From NCBI GenBank assembly GCA_964551815.1, contig CAZKEL010000004.1:1-55188 (forward strand): a stretch of DNA of 55,188 nucleotides, read 5' to 3'. Below are positions 9,007 through 17,463 of this stretch, piece after piece. Under the pieces are notes generated by a model. It saw only the letters and a list, made by a program, of their open reading frames with translations. It did not search any database and was not told where the DNA came from. Numbering within the stretch: position 1 is the stretch's first letter; every line of letters starts with the position of its first letter. Made by a program: the position numbers and the translations under genes. This stretch comes from D37C17 sp964551815 (GTDB taxonomy: Bacteria > Fidelibacterota > Marinisomatia > SCGC-AAA003-L08 > D37C17).

Positions 9007-9443
9007 GAATTCAATACCTCCACAACCAGTTTCTGAACAATTTTTCCGTCAGCTTTTCCTGAGAGTTCTTTCATGATGGGTCCCATAACTTTACCCATGT
9101 CTTTCGCTGATTCTGCCCCTGTTGATTGGATTACTCTTTTCACAACTTCTCTAATTTTATCCTCAGACATTTGTTCCGGCAAATATTTTTCAAGGAGGGA
9201 AAGTTCAAATTTTTCCTGGTCAGCAAGATCATTACGCCCGCCCTTTTCATATTGATGAATAGACTCTTTCAATTGCTTTCCTGCAGAAAGTAAAATTTTC
9301 AATGATTCTTCTTCGGTGAGTTCTTTGCCCTTGTCAATTTGGGCAGCTTTTAGTTTGCCAATAATATTTCGAAGGCCTGTTAAGGCGGCTTTATCACCTG
9401 CCTTCATGGCATTCTTCAGTTCGTTTTGTAGAGTTTCTAACAT
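9003..9443 (-). CDS. yqeY: GatB/YqeY-domain protein
   Basis: A 146-aa YqeY protein related to the tRNA-binding tail of GatB ('LRNIIGKLKAAQIDKGKELT', 'LLEKYLPEQMSEDKI', 'MGKVMGPIMKEL', 'KLVVEVLN'). The start is set at MLETLQNELKNAMKAGDK, the usual family beginning; a 30-residue upstream extension with CPAC looks like untranslated leader. It may bind tRNA or mischarged aminoacyl-tRNA (family inference). It is the first gene of an operon with cvpA. Confidence 0.93.
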   Translation of the reverse strand: MLETLQNELKNAMKAGDKAALTGLRNIIGKLKAAQIDKGKELTEEESLKILLSAGKQLKESIHQYEKGGRNDLADQEKFELSLLEKYLPEQMSEDKIREVVKRVIQSTGAESAKDMGKVMGPIMKELSGKADGKIVQKLVVEVLNS

Positions 9444-9616
9444 AAAGTACCTTGATGAATGAAGGGGAAATTTACAGGCAGGGCAGTAATCAACTACAAT
9501 GGTATAGTTCAGGGGATTCTTGTATTTCCCCATTAAATCTTTATAAATTTAGTCTCTTATGAAGAATAAGATTTACATAGAAATACAGAGAAAAAACAGA
9601 CACAAAACCAATTAAC

Positions 9617-9650
9617 AGGAATGCACCCCGAGAGGTGCATTCTTTATTTA
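9617..9650 (+). terminator. terminator or attenuator in the leader of the zinc-ribbon gene
   Basis: GAATGCACC (9619-9627) pairs with GGTGCATTC (9634-9642), followed by TTTATTT. The genes to the left run the other way, so on the plus strand only about 100 bases of leader precede it. It lies 12 bases before the next start codon, so it would cut transcription of the downstream genes unless read through. Confidence 0.6.
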
Positions 9651-9661
9651 ACAGATAGAAA

Positions 9662-10375
9662 ATGAATCAGACTTTAGAACAGCTAATTAAATTACAGGAA
9701 ATAGATTCCCGGCTATTAGAAATACGGGAACACATGGGAGATTTGCCGGGAACGGTTGAATCGCAGGAATCTGAAATTTCTACCCTTCAATCTGAGAATT
9801 CAGAGAAAGAAGACCGTATCTCCCAAATTGAAAAAGACATCCGTCACCATGAAGCAGAAATTGAAGATTTCAGCTCCAAGCTTGAAAAATATAAAGAGCA
9901 GTTGTTCCTGGTGACCTCCAATAAAGAATACGATGCACTAAACCAGGAAATTGATCACATGAAGACTGCAATTTCTGAATCGGAATCAGTACAGCTTTCA
10001 TTTGAAGAGGAAAAAACAGAGCTGGAAGAAACCATCAAATTGAACACGGGAAAAATTGATACGATCATGGAATCTCTTTCAGGAAATAAAGCAGAATTAA
10101 AAGAAGCCCTGGCAGAAACGGTACATGAACAAGCAGAGCTGGAAAAATCAAAAAACAGTATAGAAGATGGAATTGAATCCAATTATCTCACTGCCTATCA
10201 GCGCATAGCCAGTGCTCGTGACGGCGTGGGTATGGTGAGCATCATCGGGCAGGCATGTGGAGGATGCTACAGTCAATTACCTCCTCAAACGGTAATTGAG
10301 ATAAAACAAAACAATCAAATTATAACCTGTCCCGGATGCAGCATTTTGCTTTTCTGGGATGGTGTAGAAGATTAA
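9662..10375 (+). CDS. coiled-coil protein with C4-type zinc ribbon
   Basis: A 237-aa protein. Residues about 1-180 form a long Glu/Lys-rich coiled coil; the C-terminus is a C4 zinc ribbon (CGGCY ... CPGC, about residues 200-226). This matches the widespread zf-RING_7 / C4-type zinc-ribbon family with an N-terminal helical hairpin, often encoded beside rnpB in FCB bacteria and implicated in nucleic-acid or ribosome-linked roles. RNase P RNA begins 2 bases after the stop codon, so the two are probably co-transcribed. Confidence 0.9.
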   Translation: MNQTLEQLIKLQEIDSRLLEIREHMGDLPGTVESQESEISTLQSENSEKEDRISQIEKDIRHHEAEIEDFSSKLEKYKEQLFLVTSNKEYDALNQEIDHMKTAISESESVQLSFEEEKTELEETIKLNTGKIDTIMESLSGNKAELKEALAETVHEQAELEKSKNSIEDGIESNYLTAYQRIASARDGVGMVSIIGQACGGCYSQLPPQTVIEIKQNNQIITCPGCSILLFWDGVED

Positions 10376-10377
10376 CA

Positions 10378-10738
10378 GAGGTTGGTGAGATGACCGCTCC
10401 CGACTGCTGTCGGGGGAGGAAAGTCCGAACTCCGCAGGACAGGGCGCCTCTTAACGGGAGGGCCCCAATTTAGGGGATGGCAAGTGTAGCAGAAAGTAAA
10501 CATCCCTTTTGTGGAAACGCAGGAGGGAAACAGGTGAAATGGTGGTGTAAGAGACCACCGGTGAGCATGGTAACATGATCAGCCAGGTAAACCCCGCCCG
10601 GAGCAAGATCAAGCAATCCAGCATAGTCCGTGCGTTTAGGATGGGTAGGTCGCAAGATTCCGGCTGTGAGGCCGGAACCAGATGAATGGTCATCATCCCG
10701 ATTTTCGGGAGACAGAATTCGGCTTATGATCCAACCTC
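10378..10738 (+). ncRNA. rnpB: RNase P RNA, bacterial type A
   Basis: The catalytic RNA of RNase P. GAGGTTGG (10378 on) pairs with CCAACCTC (10731-10738) as stem P1. The universal core 'GAGGAAAGTCCGAACTCC' (near 10417), 'CAGGAGGGAAACAGG', 'AAACCCCGCCCGGAGCAAG' and the 3' 'ACAGAATTCGGCTTA' (near 10711) are all present in order. The length of about 361 nt is usual. It lies between the zinc-ribbon gene and recJ on the same strand. Confidence 0.97.
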
Positions 10739-10747
10739 AATAATATT

Positions 10748-12460
10748 ATGATAGAGCCGATTTGGAGACTCAAATCTATTGATGAAGACTGTGTTAATAA
10801 AGTAGCAGAGACCTTCAGCATTCCCAAAACTATTGCCCGGGTTATGAGTTTGAGGGGTATTCAAAACCGGGAAGAATCAAAAAAATTCTTCTATCCTCAT
10901 CTTGAAGGATTGCACGATCCTTTCAATATGGAGGATATGGACAAAGCCGTTACCAGAATTCTCCAAACCATTTCAGAAAAAAAATCTATTCTCATTTTTG
11001 GAGACTATGATGTTGATGGTACCACCTCAGCAGCATTTCTCACTCTGTTTTTTCAATCACTTGAAGTTGATGTCCATTATTATATCCCCAGCAGAGAAAA
11101 AGAGGGCTACGGTGTTTCCCGTCAGGGGATAGAATATGCCAAATTAATCGGGGCAGATATACTCATTACCTGTGATTGCGGTATCAATGCCTTTGAACAA
11201 GTGGATTTTGCCAATAGTCTGGGTATTGAGGTGATAATTTCAGACCACCATAAACCTGAAGCAACACTTCCTGCAGCAGCTGCGGTGATTAACCCAAACC
11301 GGCAAGATTGCAATTATCCCTTTAAGGGATTATGTGGTGCAGGAGTAGCCTTCAAGCTGGCATTGGCATTGTGTGTTAAAGGAGGGTATGACCAAGCCCT
11401 TGCCTGGAAGCATTCTGATTTAATAACCCTGGGCATAGCTGCTGATCTGGTCCCCATTAAAGACGAAAACCGTATTATTGTCCATTACGGGATCAGGCAA
11501 ATGCAGAAGCAGACAAATCCCGGCGTTACGGCTCTTTTGAAAACAGGGGGACTGTGGAAAAAAGAACTTACTGTAGGCAGACTTGTTTTTTGGATGGCAC
11601 CAAAAATCAATGCTGCCGGAAGACTGGGGGACGCCTCCCGGGCGGTAAAATTACTCACCACTAAAAATCCTGTATTGGCTATGGATATTGCCCGGGAGTT
11701 GGAAGACGAAAATAATCGGCGGAAAGACATCACCCATAAAATTACTGAGGAAGCGCTTTATCAGGTAAAAACCAACTGTAATCTTGAAAAAGAAAAAGCC
11801 ATCATCCTGGGGTCTGAGGACTGGCATCCCGGGGTTATCGGAATTGTGGCATCAAGAATAAAGGAGACCTTTGCCAGGCCTGCCATAATTATTTCTTTTG
11901 AAGAAAATGAAGGAAAGGGCTCTTGCCGCAGCATTTATGGTTTCGATATGGTGGATGCCCTGAAAGAATGTGCTCCCTGTTTAACCGGTTTTGGCGGACA
12001 TCCCATTGCAGCGGGGCTTTCCCTACAAAAAAATAACTATGAGAAATTTAAAACAGCTTTTCTGCAAGTGGCAGAAGAGCAGATATCAACCGATGAGCTT
12101 ACCCCTTCTATCATGGTTGATTCTGAGCTGAACCTGGAAGAATTAGATCATCGTATGTTAAAATTCCTTCATTCTATGGAACCTTATGGACCCGGAAATA
12201 TGAGGCCAATATTTACCACAAAAAATATAAAAGTTGACGGCATCCCCCAGCTCTTGGGGAGAGATCATAATACCTTAAAATTTTCGGTGAAGCAGAATAA
12301 AACACCCTTTGAGTCCATAGGGTTTAATATGGCAGAACATTATGAAAAATTGATTTTGAATGCACCTATTGATATTGCTTATGTCATTGGTGAAAATGAA
12401 TGGAATGGAAAGAAAACCGTTCAACTGGAATTGAAGGATATTAAGTTATCTGATGGTTAG
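10748..12460 (+). CDS. recJ: single-stranded-DNA-specific 5'-3' exonuclease RecJ
   Basis: A 570-aa RecJ with the DHH-family motifs 'FGDYDVDGTTSAA' (motif I, about residues 82-94), 'ITCDCGIN', 'ISDHHKP' (DHH motif III), the DHHA1 region 'GFGGHPIAAGLS' and a C-terminal OB-like domain. It degrades 5' ends of ssDNA in RecF recombination and mismatch repair. It starts 9 bases after rnpB. The length and motif order are normal. Confidence 0.96.
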   Translation: MIEPIWRLKSIDEDCVNKVAETFSIPKTIARVMSLRGIQNREESKKFFYPHLEGLHDPFNMEDMDKAVTRILQTISEKKSILIFGDYDVDGTTSAAFLTLFFQSLEVDVHYYIPSREKEGYGVSRQGIEYAKLIGADILITCDCGINAFEQVDFANSLGIEVIISDHHKPEATLPAAAAVINPNRQDCNYPFKGLCGAGVAFKLALALCVKGGYDQALAWKHSDLITLGIAADLVPIKDENRIIVHYGIRQMQKQTNPGVTALLKTGGLWKKELTVGRLVFWMAPKINAAGRLGDASRAVKLLTTKNPVLAMDIARELEDENNRRKDITHKITEEALYQVKTNCNLEKEKAIILGSEDWHPGVIGIVASRIKETFARPAIIISFEENEGKGSCRSIYGFDMVDALKECAPCLTGFGGHPIAAGLSLQKNNYEKFKTAFLQVAEEQISTDELTPSIMVDSELNLEELDHRMLKFLHSMEPYGPGNMRPIFTTKNIKVDGIPQLLGRDHNTLKFSVKQNKTPFESIGFNMAEHYEKLILNAPIDIAYVIGENEWNGKKTVQLELKDIKLSDG

Positions 12461-12539
12461 TTTTAAAAGTCCACTCGCCGTTTCAGTGGGAAACCCAAAG
12501 TAAATTAAAGAAAACCTAATAAAGGGAAGTGAGAACAAG

Positions 12540-13535
12540 ATGCCAAATCCATATATTTCAGGGACAGGCTATTATCTGCCGCCAAGGGTGGTTACCAATG
12601 CTGAACTCTGCAACTACATGGACACCTCTAATGAATGGATAATAGAGCGAACGGGAATTCAGGAACGCCGTTATGTTGAGCCAGGGGTGGGCCCCTCTGA
12701 TTTGGCAATTCCTGCCACTGAGCAGGCATTGCAGGCAGCGGGATTAACAGTAAAAGACATTGACTTCATTATATTTGCAACCTCAACCCCTGATTACTAT
12801 GCTCCCGGTTCAGGATGCCTCCTACAGGAAAAAATGGGCTTTGGTGAAATAGGAGCATTGGATGTACGGGTACAATGTTCAGGGTTTGTCTATGGACTTT
12901 CTGTTGCAGAACAATATATACGCACGGGAGCGTTCAGGCATATTTTGCTCATTGGAGCAGAGGTACAGTCCACAGCCATGGACTTAACCACCGAGGGGAG
13001 AGATACAGCAGTTATTTTTGGTGATGGGGCCGGTGCAGCCATCCTTTCAGCAACGGAAGAAGACAGGGGTATTTTATCTTCTCATCTTCACACTGATGGC
13101 AGATATGTGAAAGAATTATGGCTGGAAGCACCTGCCTCTAAAACTGGGCATCCCCGTATCACCGGAAATGAATTAGAAGAAGGGAAGCAGTATTTAAAGA
13201 TGAATGGCAAAGAGGTGTTTCGTCATGCTGTTACTCGTTTCCCGGAAGTCATAAAAGAAGCTTTGGAGGCAAATAATTTAACCAAAGAGGACATTCACTT
13301 ACTGATTCCTCATCAGGCAAATCTGCGCATCACCCAAATGATTCAGAAAAAAATGGGACTTCAAAATGATCAGGTTATGTCCAACATCCACAAATACGGA
13401 AATACTACAGCAGGGACGATTCCCATTGCATTAGGTGAAGCGGTTGAAGAAGGCAGAATATCTCAGGGTGATTTATTGGTTTTTGCTTCTTTTGGTTCCG
13501 GATTCAGCTGGGCCTCTGCAGTGATGAAGTGGTGA
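12540..13535 (+). CDS. fabH: 3-oxoacyl-[ACP] synthase III
   Basis: A 331-aa KAS III that condenses an acyl-CoA primer with malonyl-ACP to start fatty acid synthesis. The Cys-His-Asn triad is visible: 'VQCSGFVYGL' (Cys about 116), 'LIPHQANLRI' and 'NIHKYGNTTAGTIP'. The N-terminal 'GTGYYLPPRVVTNAEL' and 'WIIERTGIQERRY' are typical. A hairpin (CCACT...AGTGG, 12472-12491) lies between recJ and this gene. There are no other fab genes nearby. Confidence 0.94.
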   Translation: MPNPYISGTGYYLPPRVVTNAELCNYMDTSNEWIIERTGIQERRYVEPGVGPSDLAIPATEQALQAAGLTVKDIDFIIFATSTPDYYAPGSGCLLQEKMGFGEIGALDVRVQCSGFVYGLSVAEQYIRTGAFRHILLIGAEVQSTAMDLTTEGRDTAVIFGDGAGAAILSATEEDRGILSSHLHTDGRYVKELWLEAPASKTGHPRITGNELEEGKQYLKMNGKEVFRHAVTRFPEVIKEALEANNLTKEDIHLLIPHQANLRITQMIQKKMGLQNDQVMSNIHKYGNTTAGTIPIALGEAVEEGRISQGDLLVFASFGSGFSWASAVMKW

Positions 13536-13763
13536 TGAGTTGTAGTTGGTTTGCTCTTTGCTTTTAGCCCAAAGTTGGCTGAATTCTTTCTCCCTACTCC
13601 TTTCTCACCTCTACATTCGCTTTGCTCATTACGAGGTGCAAGCCCTTCACCTCTCTCCTTTATCCTGTATCCCTGCCACTCTCGCTCTATTCCAAAAACA
13701 AATGTCTAATGACAAGTTTTCCTTCTTCTATCTTAAATTTACCCCTTCAATTAATCACTAATT
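13536..13763. other. gene-free pyrimidine-rich spacer
   Basis: 228 bases between fabH and the acyl-CoA dehydrogenase, strongly C/T-rich on the plus strand. Short open frames run through it, but none has a ribosome site or recognisable protein. No clear terminator or promoter seen. Confidence 0.4.
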
Positions 13764-14921
13764 ATGGAAAATTTATATTTTACAGAAGAGCATATAATGC
13801 TCCGAGATATGGTGCGGGATTTTGCCCGCAATGAAGTTAAACCCCTTGCCCAAGAACTAGATGAATCAGGAGGCTTCCCTCATGAATCCGTTGAAAAAAT
13901 GGCAGAGTTGGGACTCATGGGTATCCCCTGGGAAGAAAAATACGGTGGAACGGGAATGGATACCCTTGCACTGGTTATTGCTATTGAGGAATTGGGAAAG
14001 GTTTGTCCCTCAACAGGGGCAACTATGATGGCCCATACCAGTCTGGGAACTGCACCAATAGCCTTATTTGGTACGGAGGAGCAAAAGGAGAAGTATCTTC
14101 CGGGGCTGGCATCAGGGAAACAAATTGGTGCATTTGGTCTTACCGAGCCTAACGCCGGTAGTGATGCAGGAAATACTCAGACCAGAGCCGTATTAGAAGG
14201 TGATGAGTATATTGTCAACGGAGAAAAGGCATTCTGTACAAATGCAGGGGTGGCATCGGTAATGATTTTTACTGCAGTAATGGTTGAGAACGGGAAAGAA
14301 AAAGGGATCAGTGCTTTTGTCATTGATGCTGACACTGAAGGCATGTCTGTTAATCCACCGGAAAAGAAAATGGGCTGGTGCGGCTCTGATACACGCTCTG
14401 TATTTTTTAAAGATATGCGAGTTCCAAAATCTGCAGTATTAGGGAACCCCTCCAAAGGATTTAAGCAGTTTTTGAAAACATTAACGGGCGGGCGAATTAC
14501 TATTGGTGCTCTTGGACTTGGAACCGCTCAGGGAGGCTACCTGAGAGCATTGGAATATTCTCAGGAAAGGGAAGCCTTTGGAAAGCCAATCAATGCCTTT
14601 CAGGGGATATCCTTTAAATTATCAGACATGGCAACCCAAATTGAAGCTGCCCGCCACTTGGTCTATTATGCCGCCTGGAAAAAAGATCAGGGACTTCCCG
14701 TCATCAGAGAAGCTGCCATGGCTAAACTCTTTTCCAGCGAAACCGCCATGAAAGTTACCACTGAAGCCATTCAGGTATTAGGCGGATACGGTTATATAAA
14801 GGAATATGATGTAGAACGCTTCTTCCGAGATGCAAAAATATTAGAAATTGGAGAAGGAACCAGTGAAGTCCAGCGAATTATTATTGCCAGGGAAATTTTA
14901 AAGACCGTCCAGAATATATGA
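13764..14921 (+). CDS. acyl-CoA dehydrogenase (short-chain/butyryl type)
   Basis: A 385-aa FAD enzyme that oxidises acyl-CoA to trans-2-enoyl-CoA and passes electrons to ETF. Family signatures: 'FGLTEPNAGSDAG' (flavin loop), 'QGISFKLSDMAT', 'VLGGYGYIKEYDVER' and 'RDAKILEIGEGTSEVQR' with the catalytic Glu of short/medium-chain types. Full length. It overlaps ybeY by 4 bp (ATGA). Substrate chain length cannot be fixed; resemblance is closest to butyryl-CoA dehydrogenases. Confidence 0.94.
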   Translation: MENLYFTEEHIMLRDMVRDFARNEVKPLAQELDESGGFPHESVEKMAELGLMGIPWEEKYGGTGMDTLALVIAIEELGKVCPSTGATMMAHTSLGTAPIALFGTEEQKEKYLPGLASGKQIGAFGLTEPNAGSDAGNTQTRAVLEGDEYIVNGEKAFCTNAGVASVMIFTAVMVENGKEKGISAFVIDADTEGMSVNPPEKKMGWCGSDTRSVFFKDMRVPKSAVLGNPSKGFKQFLKTLTGGRITIGALGLGTAQGGYLRALEYSQEREAFGKPINAFQGISFKLSDMATQIEAARHLVYYAAWKKDQGLPVIREAAMAKLFSSETAMKVTTEAIQVLGGYGYIKEYDVERFFRDAKILEIGEGTSEVQRIIIAREILKTVQNI

Positions 14922-15340
14922 TAACCGTCACCACAGATTCTGACGCTGTAGAGGACCCCAATCCCGATAGCAATTGGCTTTCCTCCATCTGTAATTCCAT
15001 TGGTACCGATTTTGGACATAAATCCGGTTCAATAGCAATTATTTATTCCACCGACGATAATTTAAGACACCTAAAAAAAGAATATTTTCAACAGGATGCT
15101 TACACAGATGTTATCTCCTTTAATTTGGAAAATGAAGGAGAGCCAGTAGAAGGTGAAATTTATATAAGCCTGGAAAGGGTTACTGAAAATGCTTCTACTT
15201 ATAAGGCTGAATTTATGGATGAGTTGAAACGCATCATCATTCACGGTGTTTTGCATATTATGGGAATAGATGACCAGACTCCGGAAGACAAATCAGAAAT
15301 GACCCGCCTGGAAGATAAATACCTGAATTTAGTCGTTTGA
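14918..15340 (+). CDS. ybeY: rRNA maturation endoribonuclease YbeY
   Basis: A 140-aa YbeY (UPF0054), a single-strand RNase for 16S rRNA 3' maturation and ribosome quality control. Motifs: 'DAYTDVISFNLE', 'GEIYISLERV' and the metal site 'HGVLHIMGIDDQ'. The usual zinc motif is HGxLHxxGxDH; here the third ligand is Asp. A comparable change is found in Bacteroidota YbeY, so this looks lineage-typical, not broken. Coupled to the acyl-CoA dehydrogenase by a 4-bp overlap. Confidence 0.93.
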   Translation: MITVTTDSDAVEDPNPDSNWLSSICNSIGTDFGHKSGSIAIIYSTDDNLRHLKKEYFQQDAYTDVISFNLENEGEPVEGEIYISLERVTENASTYKAEFMDELKRIIIHGVLHIMGIDDQTPEDKSEMTRLEDKYLNLVV

Positions 15341-15398
15341 AAATGGAAAATTTAATTATTCCCCAAAATCTTTCTTTATTAAGGAGGACTATTAAGGT

Positions 15399-16646
15399 TT
15401 GATTTTAGAATTTAGTATTCTATTTATTTTATTATTGATACTGTCCGGATTTTTTTCTGGTACAGAAACGGCCTATTTCCATCTCCGGCAGCATAGGAAA
15501 GAAATTCCTGAACAGGTAAAATCCATCCTGAATGATCCACAGCGGTTATTAGTTTCCCTTCTTACGGGGAATACCATTGTTAATGTAGCCATGGCATCTC
15601 TGGCAGCATTTATCACAACCACCATAGCTCAAAAATATAATTGGGATATCTCCATTCTCATTTTAATTGAAGTCCTTTTGGTATCCATTATTGTTTTAAT
15701 TTTTGGAGAAATCCTGCCGAAAATGTCTGCCATTGGCAGATCAGAAAAATTTGCAGCCAAAGTATATAATCCTCTCAGAATCATGATGATGGTGCTATAT
15801 CCCATCGCCCAGGGGTTCAATGCGATTACCCACGTTGTTATCAAAATCCTGCCTGTAAGTAAGGAGAAAATATTCGATTCTGAAGAAGAATTAAAAATAC
15901 TGGCAGAAGTTGGAGAAGAGGAAGGGACACTGCAAGAAGAAGAGTCTGATATGATTCAATCCATTTTTGACTTTAAGGATAAAACGGTAGGCGAAATACT
16001 CACCCCCAGAGTTGACATAATCTCTCTAAAAACCAGTGACAGTATTGATGCTGCCATGGATATCATCGGTGAAAAACAATTTTCAAAAATTCCCCTCTAT
16101 AAAGAGAATATTGATAATATAAAGGGAATATTATATGCCAAGGATATCATTCCATACCTGACAGGTTCCAGGCCCAATGTAAACCTACAGGCATTGGGAC
16201 GCACCCCTTTTTTCGTTCCCGAAACTAAACCTATTGATGATCTATTAGAAGATTTCAAGAACAAAAAAACCAATATTGCCATAGTGGTTGATGAATGGGG
16301 TGGTACTGAAGGGCTAGTCACGCTGGAGGATGTAGTGGAGGAAGTGATGGGCGAAATCAGAGATCCCTACGATAAGGAAGAGTCAGATGTACTTACACAG
16401 TCCGACGGAAGTTTTATTGTGGATGGTTCCACTACTATTTATGACTTAGAAGAAGAGATTGATGTGGAATTTCCCGAGGAGAGGGATTACGATACTCTGG
16501 CAGGATTTATCTTGGAAATATTAACTGAAATTCCTGAAGCGGGAGCGTCATTAGATCATAATAATATGAAATTTACGGTACAGTCAGTGGAAAATAACCG
16601 TATTAGTAAAGTGAAGATTGAAACAAAGTTTGACTCAGCACAATAA
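15399..16646 (+). CDS. CNNM/CorC-HlyC family membrane protein
   Basis: A 415-aa protein with an N-terminal CNNM (DUF21) membrane domain (about residues 1-180; 'SGFFSGTETAYF'), a CBS-domain pair (about 200-320; 'VGEILTPRVDI', 'FSKIPLYKENIDNIKGILYAKD' in part, 'DEWGGTEGLVTLEDVVEE') and a C-terminal CorC_HlyC domain ('DYDTLAGFIL'). It probably takes part in Mg2+/Co2+ homeostasis. It starts with TTG at 15399 behind an AAGGAGG site. It overlaps mazG by 29 bp. Confidence 0.94.
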   Translation: MILEFSILFILLLILSGFFSGTETAYFHLRQHRKEIPEQVKSILNDPQRLLVSLLTGNTIVNVAMASLAAFITTTIAQKYNWDISILILIEVLLVSIIVLIFGEILPKMSAIGRSEKFAAKVYNPLRIMMMVLYPIAQGFNAITHVVIKILPVSKEKIFDSEEELKILAEVGEEEGTLQEEESDMIQSIFDFKDKTVGEILTPRVDIISLKTSDSIDAAMDIIGEKQFSKIPLYKENIDNIKGILYAKDIIPYLTGSRPNVNLQALGRTPFFVPETKPIDDLLEDFKNKKTNIAIVVDEWGGTEGLVTLEDVVEEVMGEIRDPYDKEESDVLTQSDGSFIVDGSTTIYDLEEEIDVEFPEERDYDTLAGFILEILTEIPEAGASLDHNNMKFTVQSVENNRISKVKIETKFDSAQ

Positions 16647-17418
16647 CAAAGATACTGCTGAAAATTTCATAGAACTTCTGGAAGTTCTACGCAGACTTCG
16701 TGCTCCTGAAGGCTGCCCCTGGGACAGAGAGCAAACTGCTGAATCCCTTGTGCCATATTTGCTGGAAGAAACCTATGAAATTATTGAGGCCATTGAGGAG
16801 GGGGACACACATACCCTTAAAGAAGAATTAGGTGATTTGACTTTGCATATTCTTTTTCAGGCAGAACTTGCCCGTGAGAATGGTAAGTTTGAAATGGCAG
16901 ACTCATTAAAACATATTTCAGAAAAATTAATTCGCCGCCACCCTCATGTTTTTGATCCGGACTATGACGAAAATGGTGATATGAACCTGTCTTGGGAAAA
17001 AGCCAAACAAAAAGAAAAAAGCCGAAAGAACCTGTTGGATGGAGTCCCGAAGAATTTGCCTGCTTTAACCCGTGCCAGACGCATACAGGAAAAGGCAGCC
17101 AATGTAGGGTTCGACTGGAAAGAGATAGAACCAGTCTGGGAAAAAGTAGAAGAAGAATTAAAAGAATTACAGGTTGAAATCCAGAAAAAAGACCCCGAAA
17201 AGATTAAAGATGAAATGGGGGATGTTCTATTTTCATTAGTTAATCTCAGCCGCTTTTTAGATATTAGTCCCGAAGATGCCTTACGCATGACTATATCAAA
17301 ATTTGAATTACGATTTGCCAAAGTAGAAAAGGAATTAAAAAAGAGAGGAAAAGACTTCTCAGATTCTTCTCTGGAAGAAATGGACGGTATTTGGAACGAA
17401 ATTAAAAAGGAAGCTTAA
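16618..17418 (+). CDS. mazG: nucleoside triphosphate pyrophosphohydrolase MazG
   Basis: A 266-aa MazG with two tandem domains: N-terminal 'CPWDREQTAESLVPYLLEE' with 'EELGDLTLHILFQ' (ExxD metal site), and a second copy with 'EEELKELQVEI' and 'DEMGDVLFSLVNLSR'. It hydrolyses NTPs and dNTPs to monophosphates, clearing damaged nucleotides or tuning the stringent response. A TTG start is used, inside the end of the preceding gene. The C-terminal 'MDGIWNEIKKE' is canonical. Confidence 0.95.
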   Translation: MKQSLTQHNNKDTAENFIELLEVLRRLRAPEGCPWDREQTAESLVPYLLEETYEIIEAIEEGDTHTLKEELGDLTLHILFQAELARENGKFEMADSLKHISEKLIRRHPHVFDPDYDENGDMNLSWEKAKQKEKSRKNLLDGVPKNLPALTRARRIQEKAANVGFDWKEIEPVWEKVEEELKELQVEIQKKDPEKIKDEMGDVLFSLVNLSRFLDISPEDALRMTISKFELRFAKVEKELKKRGKDFSDSSLEEMDGIWNEIKKEA

Positions 17419-17456
17419 AAAAGACCTGTGCCACAGTGTTAAACCATGGCACAGGT
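17417..17456 (-). terminator. terminator for the secreted protease
   Basis: ACCTGTGCCA (17424-17433) pairs with TGGCACAGGT (17447-17456). On the minus strand the stem is followed by a run of six T, so it ends the protease transcript. The plus-strand side is followed by A, so it serves mazG poorly. Confidence 0.75.
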
Positions 17457-17463
17457 AAAAAAA

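Noticed and set aside
13546..13834. Two open frames between fabH and the acyl-CoA dehydrogenase
   Set aside because: Pyrimidine-rich low-complexity sequence, no ribosome site, and one runs into the dehydrogenase in another frame.
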